Assembly: GCA_021396245.1 (NCBI GenBank)
Contig: WNYE01000018.1
Span: forward strand, 404,712 to 468,711
From: Sporothrix humicola
Taxonomy: Eukaryota > Ascomycota > Sordariomycetes > Ophiostomatales > Ophiostomataceae
DNA length: 64,000 nt
Direction: 5' to 3'
A program made the translations under genes and the position numbers. The notes under the pieces are model-generated. The model was given only the letters and a program-made list of their open reading frames with translations, searched no databases and was not told the origin of the DNA. Within the stretch, counting starts at the first letter, position 1, and the number at the start of each line of letters is the position of its first letter. Below, piece by piece: positions 42,072-53,800 of the stretch.

Positions 42072-43709
42072 ATGGACAGCCATAGCCAACAGCGGTCTCT
42101 TCCGCTGACTCTGCCGGTGACACCACCCCGACAGACTCTGCAACAGCTGTCATCCTCCACCCCGACACCACTTTCTACCAGAAGCCAGCGTCTCCAGACC
42201 CCCCCTAGCCATGTGTCTCTCCCCATGTCTTTGCCGGTGTCCATGTCCCTGATGCTCCCCACAGAGCCAGTCACAACCGCAGAGTCGCACGACTTATTTG
42301 GTGACCACATGTACTACAGCAGCGGTCTTACCGGGAGTCTGGGCACGGGAATGGACCTGAATATGAATATGAACGTGGATCTGGGCATGAATCTGGAGGG
42401 CAGCATGGAGATGGACATGGGCATGATCATGGACGATGTCGATCTGGGTGCCATGATGCACTCGGCTTTTCCAGACAATTTTGATAGTTTTGGCGGGCTT
42501 CCACAGGCGCAGACGTCTTCTTGCAGCGCTCAGGCATCTTCATCGTCCAGTACGTCAAACTCTGTAAACATGCCCACGGCTACGACTCTCCACCACACGA
42601 CACTCCTCAGTGGGCCAGAGATTTTCGACAACAACAACAGTGCGTCACCATTCGGTGACCTCACAACCACAACTAGCTACTCGTCGTCCAGCTATCCGCC
42701 ACTCACCACATCACTCAATCATATGTCTTCTCTACAGACTATGACACCCACAACGACCCTGTCATATTCCTACCCAAGCATCTATCCTCTGCCACAAACC
42801 ACAACGACAGCCATGAACATGGCATCCTCGTCCACAACCACAGCCATGGCTCCTCCAATGAGCACCACCATGTCCAATAACAACAACCACAACAGCCCGC
42901 CTCTCACTCGGAGCCGTGCTCGCAACGTCCAGGGCCTGCGCTCCGTCTCGGATCCGAATCTGGCCGGCGAAGCCCGTAGCCATGGACAAGGCCATTCCCG
43001 GGCCTTTAGTCTTGGAAATGTCCACACTCGTGGGGCTGCCAGTTTCGACAGTGCCGACGAAGACTATTTTGGCGACGCCAGCCTCGACACCATGCTGGCC
43101 AATGCTTCTGCTACTCCAAAGGACGACACGCCCCTCCGCCACAGCCCCAGCATCAACGGGCCTCCGCCCACCGACCCCTCCGACTGGCGCGCCCGTCTCC
43201 GCTACTGCGAACAGGCCACCCACAAAGCCAGCCTGGACGCGGGCCTTGTCCGTCTCCTCGAGTTTCCCGAAGGCCTCGACCAGGACGAGCTCGAGGCCCG
43301 CCGCGCCGCCAACCTGCGCTTCGACCGCGTCCGCGAGCAGCGCCTCAAGGACCGCAACAACGAGGCCGCCAAGCGCAGCCGGCAGCGTAAAGTGGCGCGC
43401 ATCGAAAAGGCCGAGCTGACCATTGCCAGTCTGCGGCGCGAGCGGGCGCAGCTGACGAACGAGGTGCAGCAGCTGAAGCAGCAGCTGGCGGAAGTGGCAA
43501 AGACGGGCAGCACTCGCATCACAAAAGGACAAGGACGGAACACCATCCCTTCACGCCACGGCAGTGGATCGCCGACTGGACGGAGACGAGTTCATGTTAG
43601 TGGCTCCAGTGCTGAAAACAATGACGAGGGAGACAGTGACGACAGCAACTCCAAAAACAACAAGACCTCTCGTCACAACGGGTCGATCACTATTGGTGTT
43701 CTGGCTTAG
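42072..43709 (+). CDS. bZIP transcription factor
   Basis: 545 residues with no coding intron. The N-terminal half is Thr/Ser/Pro/Asn-rich with a striking Met/Asp block at about 94-127 (MDLNMNMNVDLGMN, then SMEMDMGMIMDD) that could act as an activation domain. The C-terminal basic region reads RNNEAAKRSRQRK (Asn429-Asn430 onward), close in form to the Gcn4/Jun type (N-x-x-A-A-x-x-S-R-x-R-K). It is followed by a leucine zipper with Leu every seven residues (SLRRERAQL, TNEVQQL). Such factors bind DNA as dimers in the nucleus. A conserved-looking block just before the basic region (ARLRYCEQATHKASLDAGL) is not assigned. The tail is Ser/Asn-rich. An intron is predicted in the 5' UTR. Target pathway not determined. 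Confidence 0.85.
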   Translation: MDSHSQQRSLPLTLPVTPPRQTLQQLSSSTPTPLSTRSQRLQTPPSHVSLPMSLPVSMSLMLPTEPVTTAESHDLFGDHMYYSSGLTGSLGTGMDLNMNMNVDLGMNLEGSMEMDMGMIMDDVDLGAMMHSAFPDNFDSFGGLPQAQTSSCSAQASSSSSTSNSVNMPTATTLHHTTLLSGPEIFDNNNSASPFGDLTTTTSYSSSSYPPLTTSLNHMSSLQTMTPTTTLSYSYPSIYPLPQTTTTAMNMASSSTTTAMAPPMSTTMSNNNNHNSPPLTRSRARNVQGLRSVSDPNLAGEARSHGQGHSRAFSLGNVHTRGAASFDSADEDYFGDASLDTMLANASATPKDDTPLRHSPSINGPPPTDPSDWRARLRYCEQATHKASLDAGLVRLLEFPEGLDQDELEARRAANLRFDRVREQRLKDRNNEAAKRSRQRKVARIEKAELTIASLRRERAQLTNEVQQLKQQLAEVAKTGSTRITKGQGRNTIPSRHGSGSPTGRRRVHVSGSSAENNDEGDSDDSNSKNNKTSRHNGSITIGVLA

Positions 43710-44787
43710 ACAAAAAGGAGAAAAGATATCACTTCTTGAAGGATCTCCTAAATATGGGCATGGGTGTTGATTTTCTTTGATTTTCTTTTCTTCACTTTTG
43801 ATTTCGTTCTTTGATTTTCTTTCGATTTCCTTTGATTTTAATACACTGGTTTTTGCTTCTTTTCTTCACTCACCAGTATCTCTATGCTTTCTACTACAAT
43901 ACCCTTCTAGATGGGACGCGCAAGCACTCGGGTCAGGAGGCGTTTGGTTGTCTGGTTTATTTCTTCTGCGTTCATATTTCTTTGATTTCGTTTTATTTGC
44001 ATCGGCGGAGTATGGTTGGGGCGTTGGTATCTCTTGCTGCCTTGGCTGCAGATGGTTTCTGTTATCTTTTCTGCTTTCTATTTGCTTTCTATTTTGCGAC
44101 TACTTATCTTCATCACTACGGTATCGTCCGTTTAATCACTCAACAATAATATCATAATCACAGTCATGTCGTTTCCTTTTCTTTTTCTTTTCATCACCAT
44201 TAAATACGTCAATATGCCTGGAAATGATTCTTTCTTATCTACTCTTCAGGGGACGGATATGAATATTTTATCAGCACTTTTTATAGAGACAGTACAATAC
44301 AGAGCCTATTAAAAATAAACTACCGCGTAGAAACTGTAAACCATCACACAAACTGGGACACTGTTCCCTGCCCATCGCTGTATCACATAAACCGCGTGCT
44401 TGTGCCATACAAAATGGGCTCCCTCTCATTTCCCCACGTTTGTTCTCCTTGTGCAAGGTAACTTCATCTCTTGTCCGCCCATTTGTTTCAACATTACGAG
44501 CCTGTGCACGAGGAAAATTATAAAATTTAATAATAATCAAAGAAGTTGAGCCATACAAAAACGCCAGACTAACTCCAAGGAAATGTAGGAAAGAGGACAA
44601 CGCAGAGAAAGGAAAAGCAAGTCTAGGGAAGTATCAACCGAACACCTCCTCCTCCTTCACTTCACTTCGACCCAGACGCCATGGCATCCTCCACCAGCTT
44701 GGCTATTCGCGGTACCGTCGACAGGATCAGCGTAAACAGCGCCGACAGCGTCGCCAACGCCACCATGACAAACGCAGCCACCACCTT
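43710..44787. other. Convergent intergenic region, no gene seen
   Basis: An AT-rich gap between two convergent genes, with repeated TTTGATTTTCTTT-like words just after the bZIP stop. It should contain both 3' UTRs. Confidence 0.6.
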
Positions 44788-46414
44788 CTATGCCGCGACC
44801 GCGTCCTCGCCGGCCCCTGCGCTCTTGGCCGCCGCCTGTGCCCGCGCCGCCACCGCGCTGTGGTCGTGCACTAGCCGCCCGTTGACCCACACCTTTTTCG
44901 TGTTGCGGTCGTCACCGTTGAACAGCCATTTGGCGATCCGGTCCTCCCACGTCTCCCACCCAAACACGTCCACGTTGCCGTCCTCAATGCACAGTGTCGC
45001 GTCGTCCTCGGCACCCGTGGTCTCGTCGGCGAACCCAGTCGTCACGTCCATGTTGCCGCTGGCGTCCACCAAGCCCAGGCCGATCAGCTGCGCGTCCCAC
45101 AGCATGCCGGGCCGGAACAGGCCCAGGCGGTCGCCCATGCCCACAACGTGCGCGCCGCCCACCGTCGCCAGGAACAGCACCTCCTCCACGGACAGCTTGG
45201 CCGCGTCGTCGCCGCCCATGGCCACGTGGCGGCTAACCAGGCTCGCAAGCCGCGCCGCCTCCAGAATGCTCGGCGAGTACCCGCCGCTCATGTCCGTGCC
45301 CAGGCCCACCTCGATGCCCCGGTCCAGCAGCCACCGCACCCGCGCCGCGCCCGACGTGATCGCGCTGTTGCTGCACGGGCAGTGCGACACTTTGCTGCCG
45401 CGCTCGCGGATCAGGCTGGCCTCGGCTTCCGTCAAGTGCACGCCGTGCGCCAGGATGGTTTGCGGGGTCAGCAGCCCAAAGTGGTCGTAGACGCCCGCGT
45501 ACGACGGCAGTCCGTCCGTCTCGCCTGCCGAGGGCGGCACAATGTCTTTAAATAGATCCTTGACAAGCGCAATCTCGTTGGTGTTCTCGCTAATGTGCGT
45601 CTGGATGGGCCAGTTGCCCTCCTTGTGCAGCCGGCCCAGCCGGCCCAGCAGGTCGGCAGTGCAGCTCGGCGCGAACCGCGGCGTCAGGACAGGCCGCAAT
45701 AGCGTGTGGTTCGGGTCGATGCGGGCAATGTGCTCCATACAGGCACGCGTGGCCGCCTCGGCCTCTTCGGGCGTCTCGTCGCGGTAGTAGTCGGGGCTGA
45801 ATGCGTGCTGGTCCATGCAGACACGGCCCACGAGAGCGCGCTGGCCCGCCTGCAGACACAGATCGGCCAGCAGATTCGTTGCTGGGACATCGACGGTAGC
45901 ATAGTACGCGGCTGTGGTCGTGCCGTGCGACAGCGTTTTCTGGATACAGCGGCCGTAGACCCGGCGGGCCTTTGCCAGATCGCGCAGCGACGCCTCGAGC
46001 GGGAATGTGTATTTGTTGAGCCAGTCCAGCAGCGTCGACTTGCCAAAGATGCCGACATTGGGATATTGGGGTGCGTGGAGATGAGAGTCTGTTCTGTTAG
46101 CTTTTGCCCAATCTTCCGGGTTACCAATTTCCCACATTAGATTGACATCTCGCAGGAGACTTACCGACAAACCCGGGAAAGAAGAACTGGCCAGGCCGTG
46201 TCGCTGTGATCTTGGTATCGGCCGCCCAACCGAGACTCGGTATCAGCGATGTGCGGATCCACGCCGCCGGGTTGTGTCGGCCAATTGGCGGCAGCTCTTC
46301 AATCGCAAAAATCACGCCCGACGCCTCAACTGCCACAATGGTATCGTGCAGGTACTCGATCTTGTCCAGCGCCGGTGTGTGCACGAACGTGCCGAAAAAG
46401 ATTTGGTTTGCCAT
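44788..46414 (-). CDS. Guanine deaminase
   Basis: Two exons, 46414-46165 and 46088-44788, with a 76-bp intron (GTAAGT donor, CTAAC branch), give 516 residues. The splice joins FFPGFV to DSHLHAPQYPN, restoring the PGFVDxHxH metal-binding motif of the amidohydrolase superfamily. Further active-site motifs are THISEN, ILAHGVHLTE, HCPCSNSAI and GLGTDMSGGYSPS, the last two being signatures of guanine deaminase. The enzyme hydrolyses guanine to xanthine and ammonia with a zinc ion in the cytosol, feeding purine salvage and nitrogen scavenging. A few HGATAR (GATA-factor) words occur upstream, but not clearly above chance. The C-terminal Ala-rich tail (SAVAARAQAAAKSAGAGEDA) is an extra beyond the catalytic domain. 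Confidence 0.95.
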
Positions 46415-47880
46415 GGTCGAGCGTGTCGTAGGAAATGCTGGATATGTTGGGAAATCAAAGCTGGAAAGCTTGCTGGAGGATGAAATGCACGATGTGACGT
46501 CGTGTGTAAGTGCGAAAACAATGTGCTGAGGGTATAATAGATGCAAAACGGGTATCGATAAAGAAAGAGACCACAAGATCTTAGGTGGATGGCGACGCGG
46601 ACGAGACGTGCCAAAGTATAGTCGTTGCGTTTGAGGGCGTCCTCTTGGTTTTTCGAAGATGTAAACGAGTTGCGATCACAACAGCGGTGACGCGAAAAAA
46701 TGTTGGCTGGAAACGGCCGGTCACTCTTTCCTAACTGCGCCGAAGCTACCCACAGAGCTGTTCCTGCCTTTGGAGCTAGCTTAACGAGAAGTTCCCAACG
46801 GTTGCTCCTTCCTTGCTTTGGCGGAAATGGGCCGAGTCTTTAAGTGAATGAAAATGGAAATAGACAAGAGATCAGAGAGTCAGAAAATGAGGGAAAGAGC
46901 GATCTGTGACACGCAAGGCTATCACAACCAACATAAAATGTGGCGTTTGGTGGACAGCCAAAAGATAAGGACGATGTTGACAAGAGTGAGCTGGCGGGGA
47001 GCTGAAAGTAGACTCGTGACACTGGTTGATGCAGACTGGACAAGCTATGTCCAAGTCGAGACGACGTTTATCCTTGTGCAGCTTCTCGTCTGGCGTTTGA
47101 TAAATCTCTCAGAGTCTGAAACCGCTTCTGAGGGGAAGAGCTTTATCTTGTATCACAAGGAAAGAGCAGTCGAAGAAAAGAGAGAAGGTCCAAACCGAGC
47201 AAGCAGGTCAAAGACGGCAATCCTAGTTTCTGGTGACAGTAGGCCTGGCGTTGCCTTTGTACTAAAAATGGGTGCGGAACAGCACTAAAAACTCGTCCGC
47301 GCTTTCCTTCAATCATACGCGGATTGCAACAAGCAAGACTCCCCTCAGTTCGGGCATTTTACGAGTTTTTTGTCTTCTTACTTTAATTTTCGCGCTCTCG
47401 TCCACTCTTCCGCTCCGGGTCTGTACCGTTCTCCTCCGAGATCCAGCTTTATGCGGCCGTTTGCGACGAACCCGTCCGCACCGAGGAGTTTACAAAATCG
47501 TCTTTGGAGGGGAAGTCACGGCTAGCGGCGGTGGCCGACTCAAACACGTGGTCACATGACTGGCCGAACAAGTCCACGCACATCGTCACTTTTGCATCTC
47601 ATCACACTGCCAACAGTTTTGTTTGAGCTTCTCTCTTTATTAATTAGATATCTATAGCTTTTGCATGAAATAATGAAAACGTAAAAAGTAACATGAGAAA
47701 CAGACACTAGCAAACATTCTACTCATAAACCGCAAACAGGAAATCAGAACATAAAAATAGCAAAACATGTAGCAAACAGACAACAGAAAACAAACAGACA
47801 AATCTACACCGTAAAACAATGTTTCGCTTCAAATGATTTCAAACAACAACCGCCGATGTGGGCTGGTTTTCGAGGTTGTC
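46415..47880. other. Intergenic region between guanine deaminase and FAS beta
   Basis: It contains the guanine deaminase promoter (left) and the 3' UTR of the FAS beta gene (right). A stretch at 47387-47626 reads as coding on the plus strand but has no start codon. Confidence 0.5.
47387..47626 (+). other. Coding-like open stretch without start codon
   Basis: Seventy-nine sense codons follow an in-frame TAA (47384-47386) and end at TGA (47624-47626). The central part (EIQLYAAVCDEPVRTEE, then EGKSRLAAVADSNTW) has balanced composition and third positions rich in G and C, like the real genes here. There is no ATG. It might be a terminal exon of a small spliced gene, a remnant, or chance. Confidence 0.25.
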
Positions 47881-50800
47881 CTATGCCTCAACACCCTCCG
47901 AATCGGTCTCCACCTGAGCGCCGTTGGTGCCGTTGGTCTCCGAGGTGGTGCTCTCGGTGCCATTGGTGCCGTTGGTGCCGTTCACGCCGTTGACACCGTC
48001 CTCCTGGTACTTGTCCCAGTTGGCCAGCACGTGGCCAATACGCGGCGAGTTGGTCAGCTTGTAGACGTCCTCAAAGTACTCCTTGGTCAGCGCAAACGGC
48101 TTGGCCGTCACGTTGGGAATGTATTTGCCAATGAGCTTGGCAGGGTCGATCGTCGTCTTGTTGATCTTCTTGAGCAGGAACGACCGGAAAGGCTTGACAC
48201 CGCTCCGCAGGAACGTCGAGTGGAACGGCACGTCGATGCCCCGCAGAGGAATCGTCGCGAAACCGCGCTGCAGCTCCAGCGGAGTGGGCTTCTTCTCCGT
48301 CTCCTGGGCGCAGCCGCGGATGATCTCGTTCAAGTGCTCACGCACCTCCTCGATCTTGAGCTGCTCGCGCATCTGGTCGATATCGATCTTCTGCACCTTG
48401 AGGAAATTGGTCACGCCAGCAAGCGTGTCGAGCGCGCGCAGGTCACCGGCGCACACGTACTGCATGTTGGCAATGTTGAAGTTGACAATCTCCAGCAGCC
48501 AGCCAGTCTCCTCAGCAATGCTGCTGACGACGAAGCGCAGGGCCTCCTCATTGAAGGTCTTGGAGATGCGGCTGGGGTTGACAGCGCACATCGAGTAGTT
48601 GGAGCGACCGCTGGCATCGCGCTCCACAGCGACCTGCATGGTCAAACCGCGGTAGAACACGACCGACACAAGGGACTCGATCGGCATGACATCGGCCAGG
48701 GCAGCAAGGGCCGAGTACTCACCCAGGGAATGACCAGCGAAAGTGCTGTCGCGCGGGACAAGACCCTTGGCCTTCATGTCCTCGAAGCTGGCCTTCTCCA
48801 TGAGCGTCAGGGCAGGCTGGGTGAACTGCGTCGCGGACAGCAGACCGGTGGGCGACCGGTAGGTATACGACGACGTAGTCTCGTTGATGTCCTTGAAGAT
48901 GCGCTCCGACTTGATCGAGCCGTCTGCCATCACCGTCTCGAACGTCATCGCCATATAGTTCTGGCGGATGAGTTTACCACGGGGGCCACCGAAGTGGATC
49001 GTCAGCTCCTTGGGGTTGTTCTTGACAATGTTGGTAATCGCGAAGCCGTACGTCTCCATCAGGTACTTGTCGGCGCGGTCCCAAACATTCTTGGCGACCT
49101 CGCTGCTTCCGTACAGGTCCATGCCCATGCCCTGCTCCTGCGAGCCCTGGCCCGTGAAGACGTAGGCAGTGACAGGCTGCTCAATCTCGGCCTCACCAAG
49201 CAGAACCTTCTCCTCGGTCTCCTTGTTGCTAGCCTCGACCTTGATGATCTTGCGACCGCTGATCATGCCAACGTGCTGCAGCTTGACATGGATGTCGTCG
49301 TTGGGCAGAACCATGCCGACAAGCGACGCGTGGAAGCTACGCACGCGACCAATGTTGTTCTCGGCCGCCCACGTCTCAACCAGGCTGCGCACAGCTGCGC
49401 TCGAGTACATGCCGTGGGTGATGGTGCCAGGGAGGTTGGCGTAGTTGGCAAACACGCGCGACACGTGGATGGGGTTGTAGTCACCAGACACGCGAGCATA
49501 GGTCTCGTTGGAGGCAGGGGCACGCAGGAGCAGAGGAGTCTTGCCGCTGAGCGGGATCGGGTTCTCAAAGTTGATGGGCTGCTCAATGGACGAACCGTGG
49601 CGCTCGAGGTAGTCGATCACCGGGTTGCCGTTGGAGACACCAGCCTCGTACTCGACACTGGCGACCTGGACAACCTCCTTGGTCGGCAGCTCTAGGAGAA
49701 CCTGACCGCGGGTCTCGACGTGGCTGAAGACAGTCTGATTCTTGAAGCGGACCAGCGACTGCAGACGGAAGGTCAGGGTCTGGCCCAGCAGAGAGATGTC
49801 CTGCTGGTCGTCCAGAATGAACCACTGCTTGGAGCGCAGGACAGCAACGTCCTTGGTCGTTGCCAGATGCACCTGCATGGGCGTCTCGGTCTTGCGCTGG
49901 AAGGTGTTCTCGTAGTCCTTGTACTCGCCGCGGTACAGGAACTGCGAGGTGACCTCCATGACGGCCTCGCCATCGCGGACAATGGTGCCGCAGACCTCGA
50001 CCATCTTGCCAGACTCCTGGTTGATGACGGCGTTGATCTGAGCAGTGGTCGAGACAACGTCGCCCTTCTTGAGCGGCTCGGCACCGGGGAGCATGCGGAA
50101 CTCGTTGGACAGGTGCACCAGCTTCAGCAGGTCACCGTCAATGGTGCGCGGGAAGATGGGCTTGGTAATGGCCTTCCAGCCGACGACAATGGCAAAGTCC
50201 ATGGGAGCGTAGACAATCTTGCCCGGGCGGTCGACGAACGCCTCGCCCGTGTTGCCAACAGCGTGGACGAAGTCGTTGATGTCCTCACCGGTAATGGTAG
50301 CCTTGCCGCCATCAAACTTGCCAGTGACCTCGGCGTTCAGGTTGATGGGCTCGTTGCCGAACCACACGCGCCAGTAGAACTGCTTGATGCGGTCGTTGCG
50401 GTCATCCATGACCTCGTGGATCGGAGCGTAGCCGGCCTCGGGGTGGTAGATGAACTTGAGGGTCATGTCGACGGGCTTGCCAAGAGCAGTCGAGTGCTTG
50501 ATGACGTTGACCTGGATCTCGTTCTTGCCCGTAAGCTTGACGTGGAGGACATCCTTGTACTGGTTCTGGCGGGGCTGCTCCTTGACGATGATCTCGGTCT
50601 TCTCGGCGTCGTTGGGGTTGCGGATCTCAACAAACAGGCCGCGCACTGGGGCGAACACCCGCTTCATAGGGTTCGTCTGGTACTTCTTGCCCTGGACCAG
50701 GACGTCCGAGAGTAGAAGGGCGTGGCGCCAAGAGTGGTCCTTGCCGGCCAGCAGAGTCAGCCAGTCATCAACATTGGGCAGAGGAATGGTGGGCGAGTAG

Positions 50801-53800
50801 GCGATGCGGTAGATGTTCTTGTGCTCATCGTACGACTCAGAGACGCTCTCCAGGTCAAGAGGGACATCAGTGTCAACAAGCTTGCCACCAAAGTACTCAA
50901 TGGTGGGAATCTTGGAAGCGTCGCCGTTGTAGACGTCCTTGGTCAGGCCAGCAATATGGGACTGATGGATGCCGTCCAGGATGGACTGGATGGGCTCGTC
51001 GACGACCTTGGAGTAGCGGACGGAGGCAGGGCCCTGCAGAATACAGGTACGGCCGACATCCTGGCCAATGACGGCCTCCAGGTCCTCAGACTGCCAGAGA
51101 GAGTCCTTCTTGAAGAAGAACTCAAAGTTCTCGTCCAGAGCAGGGACGAAGGTCACCGGCTTCTGGCCGCGGCGCTGGCAAAGCATCAGGAAGTGCTGGA
51201 CATCCTGAGCGTTGATGATCTGAGACTCAGCCTCAGGGTAGTGCTGGAGGATATTCTCAACGCCAGAGTAGGGCTCGTCCAGGTCAGAGTAGTTCTGCAG
51301 GTGCGACGGCTGGTCGGCACCAGTAGTGAAGCGCTCCTCAACACGGTGGATGAAGTCACCGGTGAGCTTCTCGAACGAGGGGTCAATCCAGCGCTTCTCG
51401 TGTTTGACGTAGAGCAGCTCGACGAGACGGCGGACAACCTCGCCGTAGGTCATGTCCTCAAGGTCGACGGTCTCGCCGGCCTTGTTGCGACCGAACCAGA
51501 CCTTCTGGAAGTCGTCGTTGAGCTTCTTGATGATGTGCTCGCGGTTCTTCTTGAGCTCGGCGACGCGCTTCTCCTTGGGCAGGCTGAAGATCTTCTTGTC
51601 CATCTCAGCCCAGAAGAGAACACCACGGGTGGCCAGCTTGTGGATAGGCTCGCCCATCTCGGAGCGGACCGTGATGACACCACCAGCAGGGCCCTTGTAG
51701 GTCTTCTCCCACTCGCTGTCCTCGACACCGGGGGCATCGACAATGGCCTGCTTGGCGTTCTTGCTGGTGTGGGCCTCCTTGGCGACCATCATGCGACTAC
51801 CGAAGAGACAGCCATCATAGGGCATGGGAGGGTAGCCGTACTTCTTCGACCACTCACCAGTGATGTAGGGGTAGGTGTCGTCAGCACCACCGAAACCACT
51901 GCCGGCAACGAGGATGATGTTCTCGGAGCGGCGGATGCGGCTGTACATCTGGAGGATGGGCTGATGGAAGTCCTCGAAAGAGTGGTGGCCACCACCACGG
52001 CCACCAGTCCACTGCAGGATGACAGGGAACTTGGGGTTGGCCTTGGCAATGTTGATGACGGCCTGGATGGCCTCGACCGAACCGGGCTTGAAAGCAATGT
52101 GCTTCAGGCCAAGAGTCTCAATGTACTCCTGGGCGACCTCGATGGAGGGGACACCGGCACCAATGGTGAGACCCTCAATGGGCACACCCTCGGCACGGAG
52201 TCGGCCAATCAGCGGAATCTGCCAGCCCATGGCACGCGGGTTGACGTAGATTAGGTTGATGGAGATACCACGGCCAGCAGTGATGGCACCCTCAATGTTC
52301 AGTAGAGCACTGGTCATGGTCTTGGCGTTGTAGTAACCACCGCCACCAAGCTCAATGTGGTAGCCAGCGTTCATGGTCGCAGCGACAAAGTCCCATGGCA
52401 CAGTGGACGGCGTCATACCGGCAACCATAATGGGAGGCAGGCCGAGAAGACGGCTCATCTTGGTGTCGACGTAGGTCTGACCGCTCTTGGTCTTGATCAG
52501 TCTGGGGCCGTACTCGCGAACCCAGTCAATGGCGTACTTGACAGCGTTCTCCTCATCACGGTCAAACAGCTCGGGCTTGTAGCCAACCTCGGTGACGGTG
52601 CCATTAACAGCGCCAGCCAGGATGACACGAACACCGGTACCCTCCTTGTTGCGGCTGGTGAGAATACCCAGACCAGAGATACCGCCGGGGCCAAAGTCCA
52701 GAACATGGGTGGCCTCCGGGAAGACAGTAGCCTTCTCCCAGTTGACGGGGTCGCGGGTAATGAGGCGAATCAGAGTCGGGACAATGTTGCCCTGGACGCT
52801 CTCGCGCAGGTCCTTGCCAGTGTTGGTGTCAAAGACGGCCATGCCGAGGTCGTCCGCATCAATCTCAATCTTGCTCAGATCGTCGTCAATGAGGGCGGTA
52901 GCCTTCTCAAGGTAGGGGCTGTGGAAGGGGGCAGTGATGGGCAGGAAGCGGTTCACAAAGCGGACCTTGCGCTCAGTGTGGGGAATGCGCGTCTGGTCGA
53001 GACCAGTGGGCGCCTTCACCTTGCGCAGCTGCAGGTTCAGACCGTAGAGAGAGATGGGCGGGCCAGTAACGACCATGTTCCGCGGGCTGTTGATCAGAGA
53101 GATGGCAATGTGGCGGTCTGCGGGGAGGTACTGGTTGGTGGCATCAATGTGCTTCTGAACCTGCTCCTGGGACAGGTCGCGAATGCTCAGCATGGGCGTC
53201 GGTGTGCCCTCGCCGTTGTCGATCGAGTCCTGGAGCATGGAGGGTGTGAGAGAAGTGCGGGGGAAGGTCTGCTGGCTGCGAGCGCCGATCCAGAAGAGAA
53301 TGGTGAGCGCAGACTTGGCGAGCTCGACGAACGACTCCCAAGAGTCAGCGGCAGCGGTCACAGCAGCAAGGACAATGCCCTGCGAGTGACCAGTGGCACC
53401 ACGTATCCGCTCACGCAGCAGGCCGGGGTGGATACCCAGGACCTTGCAGGTGACTGCGTAATGTGCGAGCTGGACAAGACCGATCAGGGGGAAGCTGACA
53501 GGTGCCGACACCAGGTAGTCGGTGTCGGGGGTGGTCTCGGGGCGACGCAGCCAGGTCATGACGTCGAGGCCCTTGGCGAACAGCTTCTCAGCGCCCGAGT
53601 GCTTGGACAGCGTCTGCAGCAGCTCAGCAGCGTTGACGATGAGATCGCCCACAAAGGTGGGGTAGGTCTCGAACAGCTCGCGCAGCTCCTCAAAGTACTC
53701 CTCGATGTTGCCTTGGCCACCGAAGATGTTGTACAGATTTGCGGAAGAGTCCTCGGCAGCGCGGAAGAGCGCGGGCATGTGAGGGCGAATGGTGCGGTTG

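Noticed and set aside
46415..47150. GATA-type words (HGATAR) upstream of guanine deaminase
   Set aside because: About four copies in ~730 bases are close to the random expectation. Nitrogen regulation is plausible but not shown.
47833..49695. 620-codon plus-strand open frame
   Set aside because: It lies antisense inside the FAS beta gene. The strong GC3 bias of the real gene removes stops from the opposite strand. The similar frames at 50722-52254 and 52357-54075 are rejected for the same reason.
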